Shown here: one piece after another, positions 1 through 14,270 of the stretch
Layout: each line of letters opens with the position of its first letter
Numbering within the stretch: the stretch's first letter is position 1
NCBI GenBank assembly: GCA_030533445.1
Contig: CM060081.1
Coordinates: forward strand, 15,527,655 to 15,591,654
Length of the DNA stretch: 64,000 nucleotides
Direction of reading: 5' to 3'
Source: Cyprinodon diabolis
Taxonomy: Eukaryota; Chordata; Actinopteri; Cyprinodontiformes; Cyprinodontidae
The notes under the pieces: model-generated
What the model was told of the DNA's origin: nothing
Seen by the model: only the letters and a program-made list of their open reading frames with translations
Databases searched by the model: none
Translations under genes and position numbers: made by a program

Positions 1-2190
1 GGGGTGATCTGTCAAGCAGGGTAGTTTGCAACTGTAAGTGAGGAGAGAGTGAAGGCCAAGGTTGGCCTGAGATCAACAGGACAAGTGTGAGGTTAAAGGG
101 CTTGGGTGGGGTTGGGGTGATGTTCTTTAGTTGCTCTCGGCTGTGAGGAGAAACTTCTGTCTGCTGTTTTACGATTAAAATGGAGGTTAATTGTGAATTT
201 ATAAAAATGAAATGTGGATACCACAAAATGAAAGTAAAGTTTATTACAAATTCTCAGAAAAAAAGTAACATCATTCAGGTATGTCCTTGTTGCTCAAAAC
301 AGGGCTTTTAATTCTTAAGTTAATAAAGTCCTCAATTACATAAATGTTAAAGCAGCTTTGTAGGTCTGACTGGGAGGAGAGACTACATTCCAATCAGTCC
401 CATGGAGTCTGTTTGCGCCCCTTCCCCCACTAAACACGCTAACCTACACCCCCCACCCCCCTTAGTGTGAGATATTTTATCCCATTGGAAGGGACAAGTA
501 GGGGGGGGAGCTCCCTGCCACTTACCACACTTTGAAAGGACAGGAGATAACAGTTTGAAAGGACAGGAGATAGCCCCATAATCATTAATGTATTCAGACT
601 GGTTTACCTGCAAACAGCCAGCAGCAAGGCTTTCTATCCACCCTCACCCCTCTTCTCAGACATCATTTAAAGCAGCATTTTAATTGACAAGTACTTTTTT
701 TTTATTTAATTAAGTTCAGTTAAATAATTATTTATTAATCCTAAACGAAAATTAAACGTTGTTCAAACTCTGTGTTGAAAATACTCCAGAAAACAAAACT
801 ACTATTAAATGAAATCGTTTGAGTTTTATACAATACATAAATATTTTGGCCGAAGAAGAAAAAAAAGGAACTAAACGTGGCTGAGTTTTTCAGCAGGGGA
901 GTGAGACCGTAGCTCGTGCGCCATCTTGTGGTGATCCGAGCTCATTACCATACAGCCATTAGTGTCTGGTTTGGAGGGGCAGCGGATCACTCTAGACACC
1001 GAACGGAATTTCTACTGTGGGAAAAATGATGAGTGCCTTATCACTGTAATACATTTCGTCTGTAAGGTGAAGATATATTCTTTTTATTTCTTAGTAAAAT
1101 GTAGTCAACGCATTTTCGAGAAGTTAGTCAGGTTAGGGCTCGTGATGATTTGCACACGAGCGTGAGGCTGTAAAGTGGACAGAAAAATTATCCCTTTGGA
1201 ATATTATATTTATATAAGAAGTAAATAACTGTTTAAATTAAAATGTTCACTCTTTTAGTTATGGGTGATCAAAAAAAAATGTGGTTGGCAGTTATAGGTT
1301 GCATCCAAGGACACAATGTAGGATAAATGTGCTACAAATCTAACCTATCTAATCATATATTTCTAAGATGTCACTTTATTTTGGTCAATTTTTGTTGGAT
1401 TCTCTGGATTTTCTGTTTCAACATTTCAGTGATTCAGAAAACAAAAGGAAATATTTGCATTCACAGTTTGTGACAATTATTTCTAAAACAATAAAAAAGC
1501 AAACCATTTTAATTGAATATAATTGTATGATACCATTTTATTGCAACAGTTATGATTATTATTTTATTTTACCACCAGGTATAGCTTAATTTTACATGGA
1601 ATGGATTTCACGATTGTTTTTTTTTTGTTTTTTTTTTGCCGATTAAGAAATGAAGAAATGTTGCAGCTGCAGCAGATTAGCTGGATGGATGAACATTTAT
1701 GATATCACTCCTGTTTCACTGCATTTTAGAGTTGTCTACTGAAGAAATCACTTTGACATGATTTGAGTTCTGTGATTATGGAAGCGCTACAGGTCAGGAA
1801 GTGAATAACTGATGGATGTTGTCAGTAACATTGCTCTTGCAGGTTGTTAAGTTTGAGAAATGGTAGTATTGGCCCCAAAATGTGCCAAGAAAATATCCTT
1901 CTCAACATTGCACCAACAGAAGCAAACTAAGTTGTTAATAGAAGGAAATGTGGTCTCACGCTTTTAATGTTTGTTATCCAGGATCTACCTAAATGTTGCA
2001 GCTGAAATCACAGCTGGCTTAAACCAGGAAACGTTTCTAATCTGGCATCATCTAGTTTTTGTTTGTAATGGCTAACATGGTTAACCAATGTGGAAGTAAA
2101 CTTCAGGAAGTCTTTACATCCTCAAATGCATCATGATGCGGCCTTGCTTATAAAGGGGCCAGCGAGTGTACGTATGAGCTGAGGAGATAA
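1..2190. other. Intergenic, no gene seen
   Basis: AT-rich DNA with frequent stops in all frames. The few short open frames lack recognisable domains and credible splice context. I see no gene, RNA gene or clear mobile element here. Confidence 0.6.
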
Positions 2191-2235
2191 GTATGGTGTG
2201 TAGAAATCCATCTTAGACTTGTCTTTATATATTGT

Positions 2236-2451
2236 TAAAACACTTTATAGTACAGTATTTTTTTCTTTACCTTTTAACTATTCCCTTTTTTATTCTTACA
2301 CATTTTTCTAAGGTTCACATTTGTGCTACCATATTTTCTATAATCTTTTTGCTGCTGTAAACACCAGAATTTCCCCATTGTGGGACAATAAAGTTATTTG
2401 CTATTCTATTCTATTCTATTCTATTCTATTCTATTCTATTCTATTCTATTC
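2236..2451 (+). repeat. LINE 3' tail ending in (TATTC)n
   Basis: The stretch ends with GTGGGACAATAAAG and then about ten TATTC/TTCTA units. A diverged second copy lies on the same strand at 24386-24600, with the same order: TGTTAAAACACT, then TTTTTCTAAGGT, then GCTGTAA-ACACCAGAAT, then GTGGGACAATAAAG. Such an end with a short tandem tail is typical of 5'-truncated fish non-LTR retrotransposons of the L2/CR1 group. Family assignment is an inference. Confidence 0.6.
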
Positions 2452-3279
2452 CAATATCAGTCAGGTTTCCAACTGAATATAAATATCTGAACATTTAGGA
2501 TAAGTGCACTAAAGAAAGAGCAGCCTGATATTACATTTTGACAAATATATCTTAAAAAAGTAGAAACATAGATTTAATCTAGATATTCTGAAGTATACTA
2601 AGGATTGTTAATACTGTCTGCTGTATGATGTTAAACAAGTGAATATTAAACAGAAAGAAAGACAGGAGCAGTTTACCCCTGGAGCAAAACAGTGATCAGT
2701 TTTTGATGGAGAAGGAGGGGTTGCATGATGAGTTTCTATGGCTTAGAATTCCATTCATCTCATCAAATCATCATGTTCAGATTGGACTCCCTTGATGAGT
2801 TGCCTGGATACTGGTGTGCTATTGCTTGGTTGGAAAGAAAACCTGCAGCCACACAGCCCTTTTTGGAACCGGTTTGACACCCCTGGTGAGTTCAGTAATC
2901 TTATGAAGTCAGTGAAGAAGCTGTTGAGAAACCTGGCTGCAGTGCTTTGCAGGCAATGGGGTGTCTTCCCAGATCCTAGAGCTGGAAACAGGCTGTGGTG
3001 TGGGTTTCCTTGGTGATGTTTTAGGATCTGGTCATGCAGAGTTTTTCTTGTTTCTTTTTCACTATTCTACATGAAGGTTAATTTGCATCAATATTTTTTT
3101 CTGCTCTCCTCACCACTCACAGCAGGATCCTCCAGTCAGAGACATAATATTACAGAGATGCAACTGGTCAGAAAGTGTTAGATGCCCCTTCCTCCTCTGG
3201 CTCAATATGCTCAAGCTGCTTAGCTTTCCTTGCCAGAACTTTTACGTGATGGATCGAGGTCAGGTTGTCCATTATCTCG

Positions 3280-3500
3280 CCAGGAACTCAGCAAAGCTGA
3301 CCCTTTCCACTGCTGTCAATCAGAAGAGATGGTTGCCTCCTCTTAACGTTAATGAAGAGCTCCTTGATCTTCTTGACATTCAGAAGGAGGTGGCCTGTTT
3401 TGCATGAGACCACCAGGAGATTCACCTCCTCCATGTAAGGGGTCTCATCATTGACGATGTTGTCCACTACTTCGTTGTTGTCCTCAGAATTCACAGTGGC
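3280..3500 (-). pseudogene. Degenerate LINE reverse-transcriptase fragment
   Basis: Read on the minus strand, this stretch gives a peptide with the order DETPYMEEVNLL, then LLLNVKKIKELFINVKRRQ. This resembles the stretch of fish L2-type reverse transcriptases that follows the catalytic palm, where a conserved LNxxKTKE motif is expected. Stops lie on both sides, and no flanking LINE can be followed. It is a dead fragment; assignment to L2 is from memory of the family. Confidence 0.45.
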
Positions 3501-4342
3501 TTGTAGACGTAGGACAGGTCAATGAGGGATAATCACGGGATCATTATGTTGTGTCTTACCCACAAGAAGTCAGTACGGTCTTTATTCTTGCTTCACAAAG
3601 TGAGGCACTTGTATATAAAAACACAGCTCCTTCACAACAACCTCCAGAAAATCAACTTTATCCTGCAAAAACAAAAAAGCAATAAAAAAAAAAACACACA
3701 ATATGATGTTCCTTCCTGAAAACTTTTATTGCATACCACTTATTGCAGTTCCTCAGGTCTGCTGTTGGCTCCTTTTTTGCTGCTAGTTTAGTGAAATTGT
3801 GCTCTTTATCCTGTAAGATTGTTGGATCTATCAATAGTCACCAGAACAATTAAAAGTTTTAATGCAAAAGTTTTGCAAGACTTTTTGGTGATATAAACTT
3901 TGCTTTTATCAGTTGTAGCTACCAATCTGTGCCATACATTGGTAGTGATAAACCTTTTTTATAGGCAGTCATTTAATGCTAAACCTCCTTCTGTCTATTT
4001 GAAATTAGCACCAGGGATGCTTCTTATACAGCATATGGACAGATTTCAGTGTCTTGTAAACTTATCCCTGGTTTTATTTATTTTTGTCATAGTACTTTTG
4101 TTTTTGGTGATATTAGGTATGGATTTTCTCTTATTGGCTTGATTACAAATGTTTAAACTTAAAACATTCATGTGCTAAATACCTATTCGTTCTGTCATTT
4201 GTTTTTAAAGAGACACATCTCAAAAGTATGTCCAAATCTTTATGACTTTTTTGTGGATTTAAGACGGTCATTAAATTTTTTTTTGACCATGGTCATTTGC
4301 TTTGCTTCACATTTGGCTTTGAACCACTTCAGGATCAAGGAT

Positions 4343-5105
4343 TTAAAGGAGAAGTCCTGTCATATTCAGAATTCAAACTTCTAAAGGTACATGAAACATG
4401 AAATGATAAGACGTGAAGAAATTTTATTTCTTTCGATGTGCTTTACCGCAGACATACATGTTTGTCTAAGAACACTACTGCCACCTACTGGTTTGTGACG
4501 TCACAGTGCGGTATTGGCTGTTGATCAAGTCCTAATGCTGTATCTGGTGCTTGTCACAATGCGCTATTATCCAAGTCGTCTTGAAAACATTCTTCTTCGA
4601 AATGTTGGCTACATATAACATGTTTTTCTCTATGGCCAGAAATTTCAATGGCAAATCCTCCCTCTTCAAGTTGCAATCTAACGACGAACCCGTTGAGGAT
4701 CATGAATCGGAAAGTTGAAATAACACTTTTTTTTTTCCACTTTTACCCGATTTATTACAATATCCAACCGCTATGTACGTGGGCATTGTCAGTTTAACTG
4801 TAGCTCACGTGAATTTCAATGATGAAGTCCTCTCAAAATCTTAAATAATTGTGTCTAGTAGTCCCCATTGATTTGCTTGTACAGCTTACCGCACCGTGCC
4901 GTCACTGCCGGAAGTTGTCAGGATTGAGGTGTTACTATATTTGGGCAAAAATTGCCACTCCCAGACTCAGTGATTGCAACGAAAATTTATGTTTTTATTT
5001 CTTTACAGATTAAAGCTAAATTAATTAAATCACTGCGAACATATTCGTTTTAGGTATAGAAAATGATCCATTGAGTATTCCTTACTGACCGTACTTCTCC
5101 TTTAA
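4343..5105. mobile_element. TTAA-flanked short inverted-repeat element (MITE)
   Basis: A 755-bp segment (4347-5101) is bounded on both sides by TTAA (4343-4346 and 5102-5105). Its ends are inverted repeats: AGGAGAAGTCCTGTCA on the left, AGGAGAAGTACGGTCA when the right end is read inward. There is no transposase frame inside. A TTAA target duplication points to the piggyBac or Kolobok superfamilies, so this is probably a non-autonomous member. The foldback element at 29943-30861 uses the same target but has a different terminal sequence. Confidence 0.65.
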
Positions 5106-5752
5106 GATTTGAAAACGACCAGGCTGCTTTTAAAAAAGCAAAGATGAGACCCTGAAGTTTCTGAAGCAGACAACCTGAGATTGTTATTCTGTTCATGAAC
5201 ACAGCATACGCAGTTACAAGGCACAACCCTGGCTGATTTCCAGCTGCTGAAAAGAAGCTCAACTTTGTCCTGAGTATGCAGACACTTATCTCATTTTGGT
5301 TATTCACAAAGAAGATGGTCTGTTCAAGTAAATACAGCATGCTGTAGTTCCACAAAGTGCCTTAAGAGACATGGCAGGAAACCTTCTTCATACGGCCAAA
5401 ACATGTGAATGGACAATGAATCTCCCATGGCCTTCTTAACCACTTAGCAAGAGTAAAACCAAACTTATTTTCTTCAATCTGAGAATTGACAGTCTAAGCT
5501 TCCTTTCCATTTCTTCTTACTATAGTGGCAACACTCCCTGTTTTCTTTCGTAATGAAGATATCCTACTGCCTTACTGACCTCTACTGTGGCACTAGACTC
5601 ATTTACAACCTCTGACACTGTGTCTTCACCAGTGGATCTGGTGACAAATGCAAATGCTCCTTACATCACTCTTTAGATTGCAGTTCCCAGTCTAAACAAA
5701 AATATTATTTTCAAAAAATACTTTATTTATCCAAAAGGAAGATTAAATGTTG

Positions 5753-5754
<2 letters not shown>

Positions 5755-5789
<35 letters not shown>
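5755..5789. repeat. (TA)n microsatellite
   Basis: Uninterrupted alternating TA of about 34 bases next to a degraded LINE fragment. Confidence 0.9.
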
Positions 5790-5790
<1 letters not shown>

Positions 5791-5858
5791 AGATCACAGA
5801 TTCAACAACAGACTTTTAGAAGATATGCAGTATCTTTCTGTAAACACTGAAGGACCTA

Positions 5859-5945
5859 CGTTTCCTTCTTGACGATGAGTTTAGAGTTGTGTCGCCAGTA
5901 GAGTCTCTTGTCCAGTTGAACACCAAGGTATTTATATTCCTCCAC
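5859..5945 (-). pseudogene. LINE reverse-transcriptase fragment
   Basis: The minus strand reads EEYKYLGVQLDKRLYWRHNS followed by KLIVKKET. This is the hallmark YLGVxLDxxLxWxxN motif near the C-terminal side of L2/CR1-type reverse transcriptases. Only about 29 codons can be followed before the similarity is lost. A related region, read on the plus strand, lies at 23575-24040. Confidence 0.6.
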
Positions 5946-5949
5946 CAAC

Positions 5950-7720
5950 CTTCACTTCATCTACCATGATGTCAACAGGATTCAACATTCCTGTTTCCTC
6001 TGAAATGCACAATCATCATCCTTTATTTGTTGAGATTCAGGATCAGATGATTGGTTCCATACCATGCCTCAAATCAGTCCATCAACTGCCCGTACTTAGC
6101 TTCTTTACCAGAAGAAATAAAAGCTCAAATCAAGGTTTGGGTCAGAATGTGCTTTTGCTTATAATCTAATAGATTGACAAATATTCTTGGGGAAAAAACT
6201 AAATTTCTTATCCGCTGCTTTTTAAAGCTCATGTTTCATATTGTTCTTCCATTGCCACCGAAGCTGCCATACTTGATATATCCCCTGGAACAGCAAAGCT
6301 CTAAAAGCCTTGTTATCTGTTGGTCTTTACAGTGGGTCGCTTGCTGCCATTGTATTGGATTCTGCTCCAATATGCAGCATCTGTAAAAATGTACCTGGTT
6401 AATCCCACAGCATCTATTCAGGATTTGTTTTAATTCTATCTTGAGGCATTCATCTCATCCAATTGGTGGGCTAACAAATGTAAATAGATGTAAAATATTA
6501 TATATAAAAATATATAGTTTAACTAATATATAAATATTTGTTAAAATTTTACTTAGACTTAGTCTTGGTTTATTTCAGACAGATTTAGGCAACAAAAACA
6601 TAAACAAGCCAGCAAATGAGCTATAGAAGATTAGGAGAGAAAGTAGAGAGAAATACAAGAAAAGGGTAATATACATGTACATACATATCCTTGTTTGTGT
6701 AAGAAGAATACGTAAGAATTAAACTATGAAGAGCTGTGCACTTCATGGTCTTAAAGTATAGAAGACCAGAACACATTCCTCAATGATGTGCATTAAAACT
6801 AGGAAATACACAGCTTGGAGTTATTTAATCCATTTATGCCATGCTCCAACAGAGTAAACATTTTTTGAGAAATGTTTATTTTATATATTAAACTCGCTTA
6901 TCTTGTTCAAGTCATTGATCTGAAACAGCTGGTTTGCATCCTATGGTGACGCCCTGGAGTGATCAGACTAAGTGCGCGTATACACGAAAATAAGGCACAG
7001 CAATTAAGATTAGTATAAACATATTGATGGTTACATAAATAACAGATCAGTAGCAATGACTTTACTACTGCATAGTGGTTTGAAAAGCAGTAGGAAGTAA
7101 ATAACATGTTTAATTCAATACATTATCTATATATCTTATATAATGTTTTTTCTAAACTCAGTAGTTATTGGTAATGTATAAATGAAATCCTATCAGATCA
7201 TATGAATGAATATAAATGTATTCTCATATAAGTAAAGTATAATCTTCACTACTCATTTGCAGAAGACAAAAAATAAATAAAAAAAGCACAAAAAACAAAA
7301 ATAATAAAATAGCAAAATTGTATTAATAGCAAAAATAAAGAAAGTTGTAGCAACACCCGTCCATAAAGTGTTGATTTTGTTACTAAAAAACAGATTTATA
7401 GTCTGATGGGCTGTCTAAAGTGTACTTAGTTATCATATAGCTATAGAGTAGTTACCAAAATAAATAAAATATATGAATAATAAAAGTATAAATAGCAATA
7501 CCACTGATAGAAAGAATAATGTTACAAAAAAAAAGGATGACTTCATATTAAAATCCTTACAGTTAAAGTTATCGTCTCAATAGCAGGTCCTTCTGCATGT
7601 GCTCTCATTATTAGCTCTCCAAATTGCTTTGGGACTGAAAATGAGTCAGTCAATGCATGGTTGTTCTGTCCCTCTAGTACCCTACCTCTCACCTTATGCA
7701 TGGATGATTTGATAGATGTG
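5950..7720. other. Intergenic, AT-rich, nothing identified
   Basis: Very AT-rich sequence with many A- and T-runs. The open frames are short and carry no recognisable domain. Confidence 0.5.
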
Positions 7721-7721
7721 T

Positions 7722-8530
7722 CATGATTTTGTCAAGAGTTCGGACCTGCATGCAGATAAACCAATCCAGAGAGACAAGGGGAAAAGTCCAACAGGTTTTA
7801 TTGAGAAGTTTTGTGGAGATTCTAGTGTTGCTCTGAACACTGCTCAACCGGAACTGAGAGGTTAGGGGAAGACAGTGCGGTTAGTTCAGGTTCAGTGGGA
7901 AAATTGATTCTCGAACTTGAAGAGGAGCAAAGGTTGGCAGACTGAGGTTTCCAGAGAATTGGTTGACTCTTAGACTCCAGTAGGTGAGGAATGTGTTCTG
8001 GTGTTTATCTCATATGGTGGAGGGCGGACAGGGTTTCCCAGAATGCGGTTGCTCGTAGATGAATGGAGAAGGCTGACTGCCTCTCAGTTTTCCTGCGGTA
8101 CTTGAACGGACTGTGGTGCAGATGAATTCCATGCTTAGTGTGAAGCTCAAGGGATTCCTCTGGGGGAAAGTGGATCCGAACCTCCAGGTTTGTATCCCCA
8201 ACTCAGTTTGAAGCTTAGTAGATCCTTCCAGGGAGAGAAGGTCCGAAAATCCAGTTTGCAGGATGACTTCCTGCCGAGAGGCAAAAACAAAAAACAACAA
8301 TGTTAAGACTCAGGTTGACAAAAACTCAGGTAGACTCGGCAAAACTCAGCTTGGCTAGAGTACCCTAAACTGGCAAACACTCTGGCATCGAGGTGTGGCA
8401 GTCAGCAGCTTAAGAGCACTCCATTAACAAGGTAACCTCTTGCAGGTGTGTGAGGAGGGGAATCAGAACCAGGCGCCGCCTGGTGGAGGAAGGAAGACAA
8501 ACACACAAAAACACAGACCACACAGACTGG
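7722..8530. repeat. Possible LTR-type interspersed repeat
   Basis: The block starts TGTCATGATTTTG and contains a CCAACAGGTTTTATTGAGAAG-like segment. Its base composition is more GC-rich than its surroundings. Many fish LTR-type repeats, read antisense, start with TGTCATG and contain a 'GGTTTATTGA' polyadenylation-signal complement. I could not find a matching second LTR, so this is at best a solo LTR. Classification is tentative. Confidence 0.3.
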
Positions 8531-11500
8531 AGTCCAAACAAGATGGAGGAAAATTAAAGTAAAAAACAGTAAAAGTATTTTTTCCCCTCAAATGTTAGCT
8601 TTTGATGGGGTGTTCAACAAAGCCACCAAGTGAAATTTCAGTTCCACCAGCAAAACTATCAATATGAGGCGAATCACATGATCTTATTAATTTGCATCTT
8701 TATATTAGCACATTTTTGAAACCTGTTAAACAAGAGTTTGAGCTTTATTGTTAATATCATTGGTGGATTTATCTTTAGAGGAAATCTGTTGGTCATATCC
8801 TTTCAAATAAAACACAGACATGTTGCCATTTCTATTAAGAGTTTCAATAAATGTTTCCTTTCTGGCAACAGTATTAAAAAGAAGGGTGTTGTCTTTTAAG
8901 ATGCTCTGCACATTCAGTGGCTGAGCACAGGTATCATGGCCTGGCTTGAGTTGCATTCTTTCACTACATGTTAAACAAAAGACAAGCAGCCCGGAAATGG
9001 ACTAGCCAATCAGCAGCTGTGTTACATGTGCTGTGAATGCACAGCCAGTATCAGCGTGGCTTTTATCACAACAGTGGAGTCAGACAGCTTGGAGAGAATG
9101 GCCGTGCTGCAGGGTGAGGGCTGAAAGGGCTGTCCTCCATGTTTTAACAAGCACTGACATATCACAGTTTTTAGCCATGCAGCCACAGAGGTAAGCCCTA
9201 CTTTCTTTCTTGGTTTTTTTTTACTTTGCTGAAAGAACACCAGTTAAATGTTGGATCACTGTCTGCATAACAGTACAGGTTTCTTTGAAAGTAAGGGTGA
9301 AAGAAAAATAAAATGTAATCCTAATCTATCTGTGTATAAATTAGCATAGTGAGACCAGCAAAGCAGTTTTTACCTACTGATGATAAAAGCCTGTTTTCCA
9401 GTAATGTTGAGAATGTTGCATTACAGCTGTGTCGGGCCTATGCTGTCAGGGTGGTAGATCCTCTAAGTTAAGCAAGAAGGATGGAAGAGACAGGCAGCAA
9501 TGCAGAGTGGTGTTCCAGAGGAATTAACAGATGGGTATCTGTCAACACAGCAAGTTTATTTAGGCTTCAAACTAGAAAGGCTGCAAGACAGCAGGGTGGT
9601 TCATTGTTAGCCTTTTTTCAACTCAATATGATTTATATGACTGGCTTACTTTTTCCACATTTTGTCAAATTACATTTTTAATTTAAAAGCCCACGTGAGT
9701 TTTACTAGCAAACAAAAACAAAATGTTTTTTTAAGGGTCTGATAAAATAATGTGTATATATCTATGTGTGCATATATATTTATATCCATTTCAACCTTTT
9801 TTTCATCTTCATTGAAATTTAAGGTGTTGTTGACTGGTGGAAAATTTCTGTAAAGTTTAGAGCTGAGTATCGCCACACTTTTATCATTTCTGCCTGCCTG
9901 TTTTGTGGAACAGTTTTCAACGATTGCGATGCAGGTCTCTGGGGTCGAAGAAGGTGGGGATAGTTAAGGGGATATTATAGTGAAGGCATTGCCCGAGGCC
10001 TTCCGCTCCCAAGGCTAGCATAAAAAAGAAGAACAAACATGCGTCCGGGGCATTCGAAATATTGGAAGAGAATAAAGACTTTTCGTCCCAACAAAAACTT
10101 CTTTGGCCTTTGTTTCCCAACCCAAAAGGGAATATCAGTAGCAGTGCTTCAAATGGAACACTTGCTGTGTTTATCCAACGAATTTAATTCCTACTTGTAG
10201 GAGCCTATTATTTTTTGTTATGAATAAAAATGTTTTTTTGCATAATCTAGCCAAGTTTATTTTACTTTATTGTTTAATATCTGTTATGAGATTAGGTTTT
10301 TTTGGTTATTTAGTCATGTTCCTTTATTTTTGGTTAGTTATGATTAATTTAGGTTCATTATTTTTTATAAATAGGCAGTCAATCATAGGACCGGCATGCA
10401 TCTGGGTGGGCGTATGGTTTTTATCAGCGCAAGAGAAACATGGAGGAAATGTTTGTCTTTTTGTTTGCTTGCCTGAGGAAAAATAAACTGACAAAACTAA
10501 AGGAGTTTACCTGGAACATTTTTTCTTTTGCCTGCCTAAAATAAGTCCATGGTGCATCTGTGGCCTTTGTGGATTTACACTTTTTTGAGCCATCAAAGCT
10601 GGGCCACAACACTACATATACTCAGACACTGGACTTTTTCAGTTGAGTGCTTCAAATCTTGACTTTACCCGAGTCCTCAATAGGCACCGTCTGCAAGCTT
10701 TATCCTATGCCTGTCCATGTGTGGGTTTTCCTTGGGAACTCCAGTTTCCTACCCTAAATCCGTTGTCAGACGTTGACGATTTAGCCAGCGTATGCCTGAT
10801 GCACGAAAAATCTTGCAAAAAAACTGGCATGCATTGGATAAGTTAGGGGTCAGTTTTGTATAAGTTATGGGCACGCTGAAGCACGTTGACATGCGCCAAG
10901 TACATCCAGAAATTTTAGGCATGCTGATATTAATTCTATGACAAATAATAACATTGCAACAGTAAAATCAAAACATAAGCCTTAACATTCTAAAAATTTT
11001 TTTCCCATATTCCAAGAATAAAGACGAAAAGAAACTATTTTAATTAAGAGCTGTCTTCCCACCGTGTTAAAATGTTGGGCTCAGGCTGAGGCCCCATTCT
11101 GGTTGAGCCAATCAATTTTGATAATTGCTTATCCTTTTAAAACTTTACTCTGGTAATAATACAATTTTATTCTTATATGACTTTATTCACAATATTAAAA
11201 AATGTTTTTGGCCAAAAAGGTGCATTCAGACGAAACACAGTTTAACCACTTCGGAGTTCACCGTTGTGCATTTCAGGTGCACAGTGTTTATACCACGGCC
11301 CTATATTGTCAAATTTCTGCCAAAAACCAGAACAGAGTATTAAGCAATCACATCGTCAGTCACAACTATGCATTTAATAACTAAGAAACTTAAGAACACA
11401 GGTGTGATCGCGGACGTTCTATGTATTTGTCTGCTCTTCTATAAAAACGACGCTCACTCGCTGTGTTTAGGGTGCATTTCTGTCTGTTTCGGTAGTTGCT

Positions 11501-14270
11501 ATTTGGATAGCTCTGATTAGCCAGATTTTTAGCTCTTATCCGGTGGCTTTTTGAACAAAGTAACATCCCCTTCGCCTTTTAAGTAAGATTCTGACATTCT
11601 CTGTCCCTGCTAACTCATAGTCACGTGGTTCATGGAGCTCTCAATAGTTCCAAATATTACAGAACTGACAGTTTGAGTGGCTTCTAGCTGAGCAAAACAG
11701 GAAAAAAAAGAATACATTTGCTGTTACCTTCGTGATTTAATATGTTCTGATTACTTCTCTGACTGTGCATATCAATATTAGGGATGGCAGGGACGTCTAT
11801 TGTGGTTCTGGGCTTAAATTTTGACTGGAATGAGATTACATATTATAAAATACAAAGAGGCCAGTATGACAAAAATGAAAAACAAACAATTTATTAGGGT
11901 GGAATCATACAGTTAGATAAGAGAAACAAGACTACACTGAAAAAAGCGAGGCCCCACTCCAGATTCTAACAACAAGGTCATAACACTCCCCTCCTGTCTC
12001 CAACATTTAAAGTAATCAGGAACAGCTTTTAAATTGATTTCTTAAAATCATCAACCTTGTGAGCAGCCAGGACCATACATCAAGCAAGCTGAGGAGCAAA
12101 AACGGCAAAGTGGGGGATGGGGAAATACAAAGAGGGTTCTACGTTGCTCCTACAATAAAGGAAATCAATCACATGCTCCAATGTGGGCCACACATGATAC
12201 AGCCCACAGTTTACCTCAAGAAGGGTGGCCCTTTAATGATATAGGAATACTTTAAGAGCACTTCAAAATTAGACAGGACATTATTCAATGTCATAACCTC
12301 AGATTTCAGTTCATGTTAAGTGGAACTTTTCTGCAGTGTTTTAAATAATGAAGTCAAATTGGAAAGAAAATGATACATGCTTGGATGATAGATTTTAAAG
12401 ATCCCAATTATCTGTGAAGTGAGGGAGTTCCTACCACCTTACTTTTAAAAGATTGTAGAAATTGGGGAAGCGTTCTAGAGCGCACTGAACACCCCACACC
12501 CCACCCCACAATCCACTGTTAGTCTTGACTGCTGAGTGTCAGCCATTTTACAAAGCTTCCCCTTTCATTCCCACTGCCCCAAACCAGTGGTGATTTGTAT
12601 GTATGACAGAAGGAAAGAAGGTTGGAAGAGCTTTTAATTGAGATAATCACTACCCAAATTGCTTGACTGATTTATGCCAATATAAAAGGGTGCTGTGTAT
12701 CTGAATCCGCTGCCTTAAATATTTTATTACATTGCTTATCCTAAGAGTTTATTGTTGTAAAGTGAAATGGGAATTGTGATATTCATTCCAAAAATGTTCA
12801 AAAACAATCCACTGATTTTGTTTTTCAAGTTTGAAGACATTTCACTTCCCATCCAGGAAGCTTTTTCCCATTCAACTGACTGTGACCTGGATGAATGAGA
12901 ATCTTCACCAGCAAATTGTGACATATTATGGTGATATTTAGAAAAGAACTGGGTGGATCTGTTTCGTGGCCGATTTGTTGAATTCAGTGCTGCTTAAGCT
13001 TGAGTTAATGTTTAGTGTTATGATTCCTATGCACTGCATGCACTTTTAGCCTATTTAGTCTGATATCTGTGTTTAAAGTTGTAGGGAAGCGACTGTTCCA
13101 ACAGTTGCAGTTCTGAATTCTCCAGAATGGTGCCTGACTTTACATGAGTGAATAGAGTGAATGTGATTGGTCGATTATCAAGGGGGCGGGATTGTTGTGG
13201 CGGAAGGTTCGCAAGCTGGTTGTGGCCGGTGTCTTGGAAGCATCTTTCTAACCAGTTAGCAATTTAGTGCTAGTAGGTTCCCAATGGGGAATTACATTGG
13301 GACCGAATAGCACTTAGCAACGTCACTGTCAAGGAACGCTTGTTGTGGAAGAGGGCATAACAGGGCTTTTACTTCACACTTATCCTTGGGGTGTTTTTGG
13401 ATGTCAGGTGACAGGTTTGGGAAGCTAAGTATCACTTAGATTTTTTTGGTTGCATGCTACAGTTGGTTGCAAGTGTGTGAATTCAAGTATCTTGTTATCC
13501 TATTCTTGAGTTATGGTAGGATGGAGCAGAAGTTGGTTTGAGAGATTTGGACCCCCCCTGCATTAATGTGGGTGTTAGTCTAGCCTGTTATAGCTCAGCC
13601 AAAAAGCGAACCTACATACCTTTATATAACCTAGAAAAATAAAACAAATATATGGGAACCTTTCTAAAAACCTGAGGTGGACTCAAGTCGTCCACATCTG
13701 CTTACATATTCCTTCAGGTATGGAAATCCCTGGGATCCTAGGAATGACCTCACTAACTGGGGGAAGGGATTAATATGGTTTCTCTTCCTGGACCTCTTAC
13801 AACTGCAGTATAACCTGGCAAATGTGGATAACACTGAGTATTTGGACTTAATTGCCAGAGATATGTGCTACATCATATAAAAAAGAAAGATCTTAGACAT
13901 TTAAACATGAATCAGAGGCATCAGAGGCAGTTTTAAGATTTAACACTATACAGGTCGGGAGATTCTGATGATTTTCCCAGTTTTTGAAGTGCATTTGTGA
14001 CGCTAATGCTTCTATATGTTTTTTGGAATGACGCATAATTGAAAAATAGTCCATCCTCTTAGATATGTATGCAGGAATGGAAACCAGATGACTTAACATA
14101 CAGTAATGGTGTAGAAGTATTTTATAGAGATTGCTGTTATTCTTTCCAACTGCCTCAGCTGTCTGGCCTCTTTGACATTTCCAGGCCGGTGTTTGGACCA
14201 CTGCTACATGTCCACATGCTGAGGCATATAATAAACTGCATGTGGTCCTTGACAGACGATTAGCATGGAG
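8531..14270. other. Intergenic, no gene seen
   Basis: I see no exon with homology and plausible splice sites. A TATAAAA-containing stretch near 11440 followed by GC-richer sequence looks like a retroelement promoter or LTR but could not be tied to an element. The candidate ZMYND8 promoter begins to the right of this region. Confidence 0.5.
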
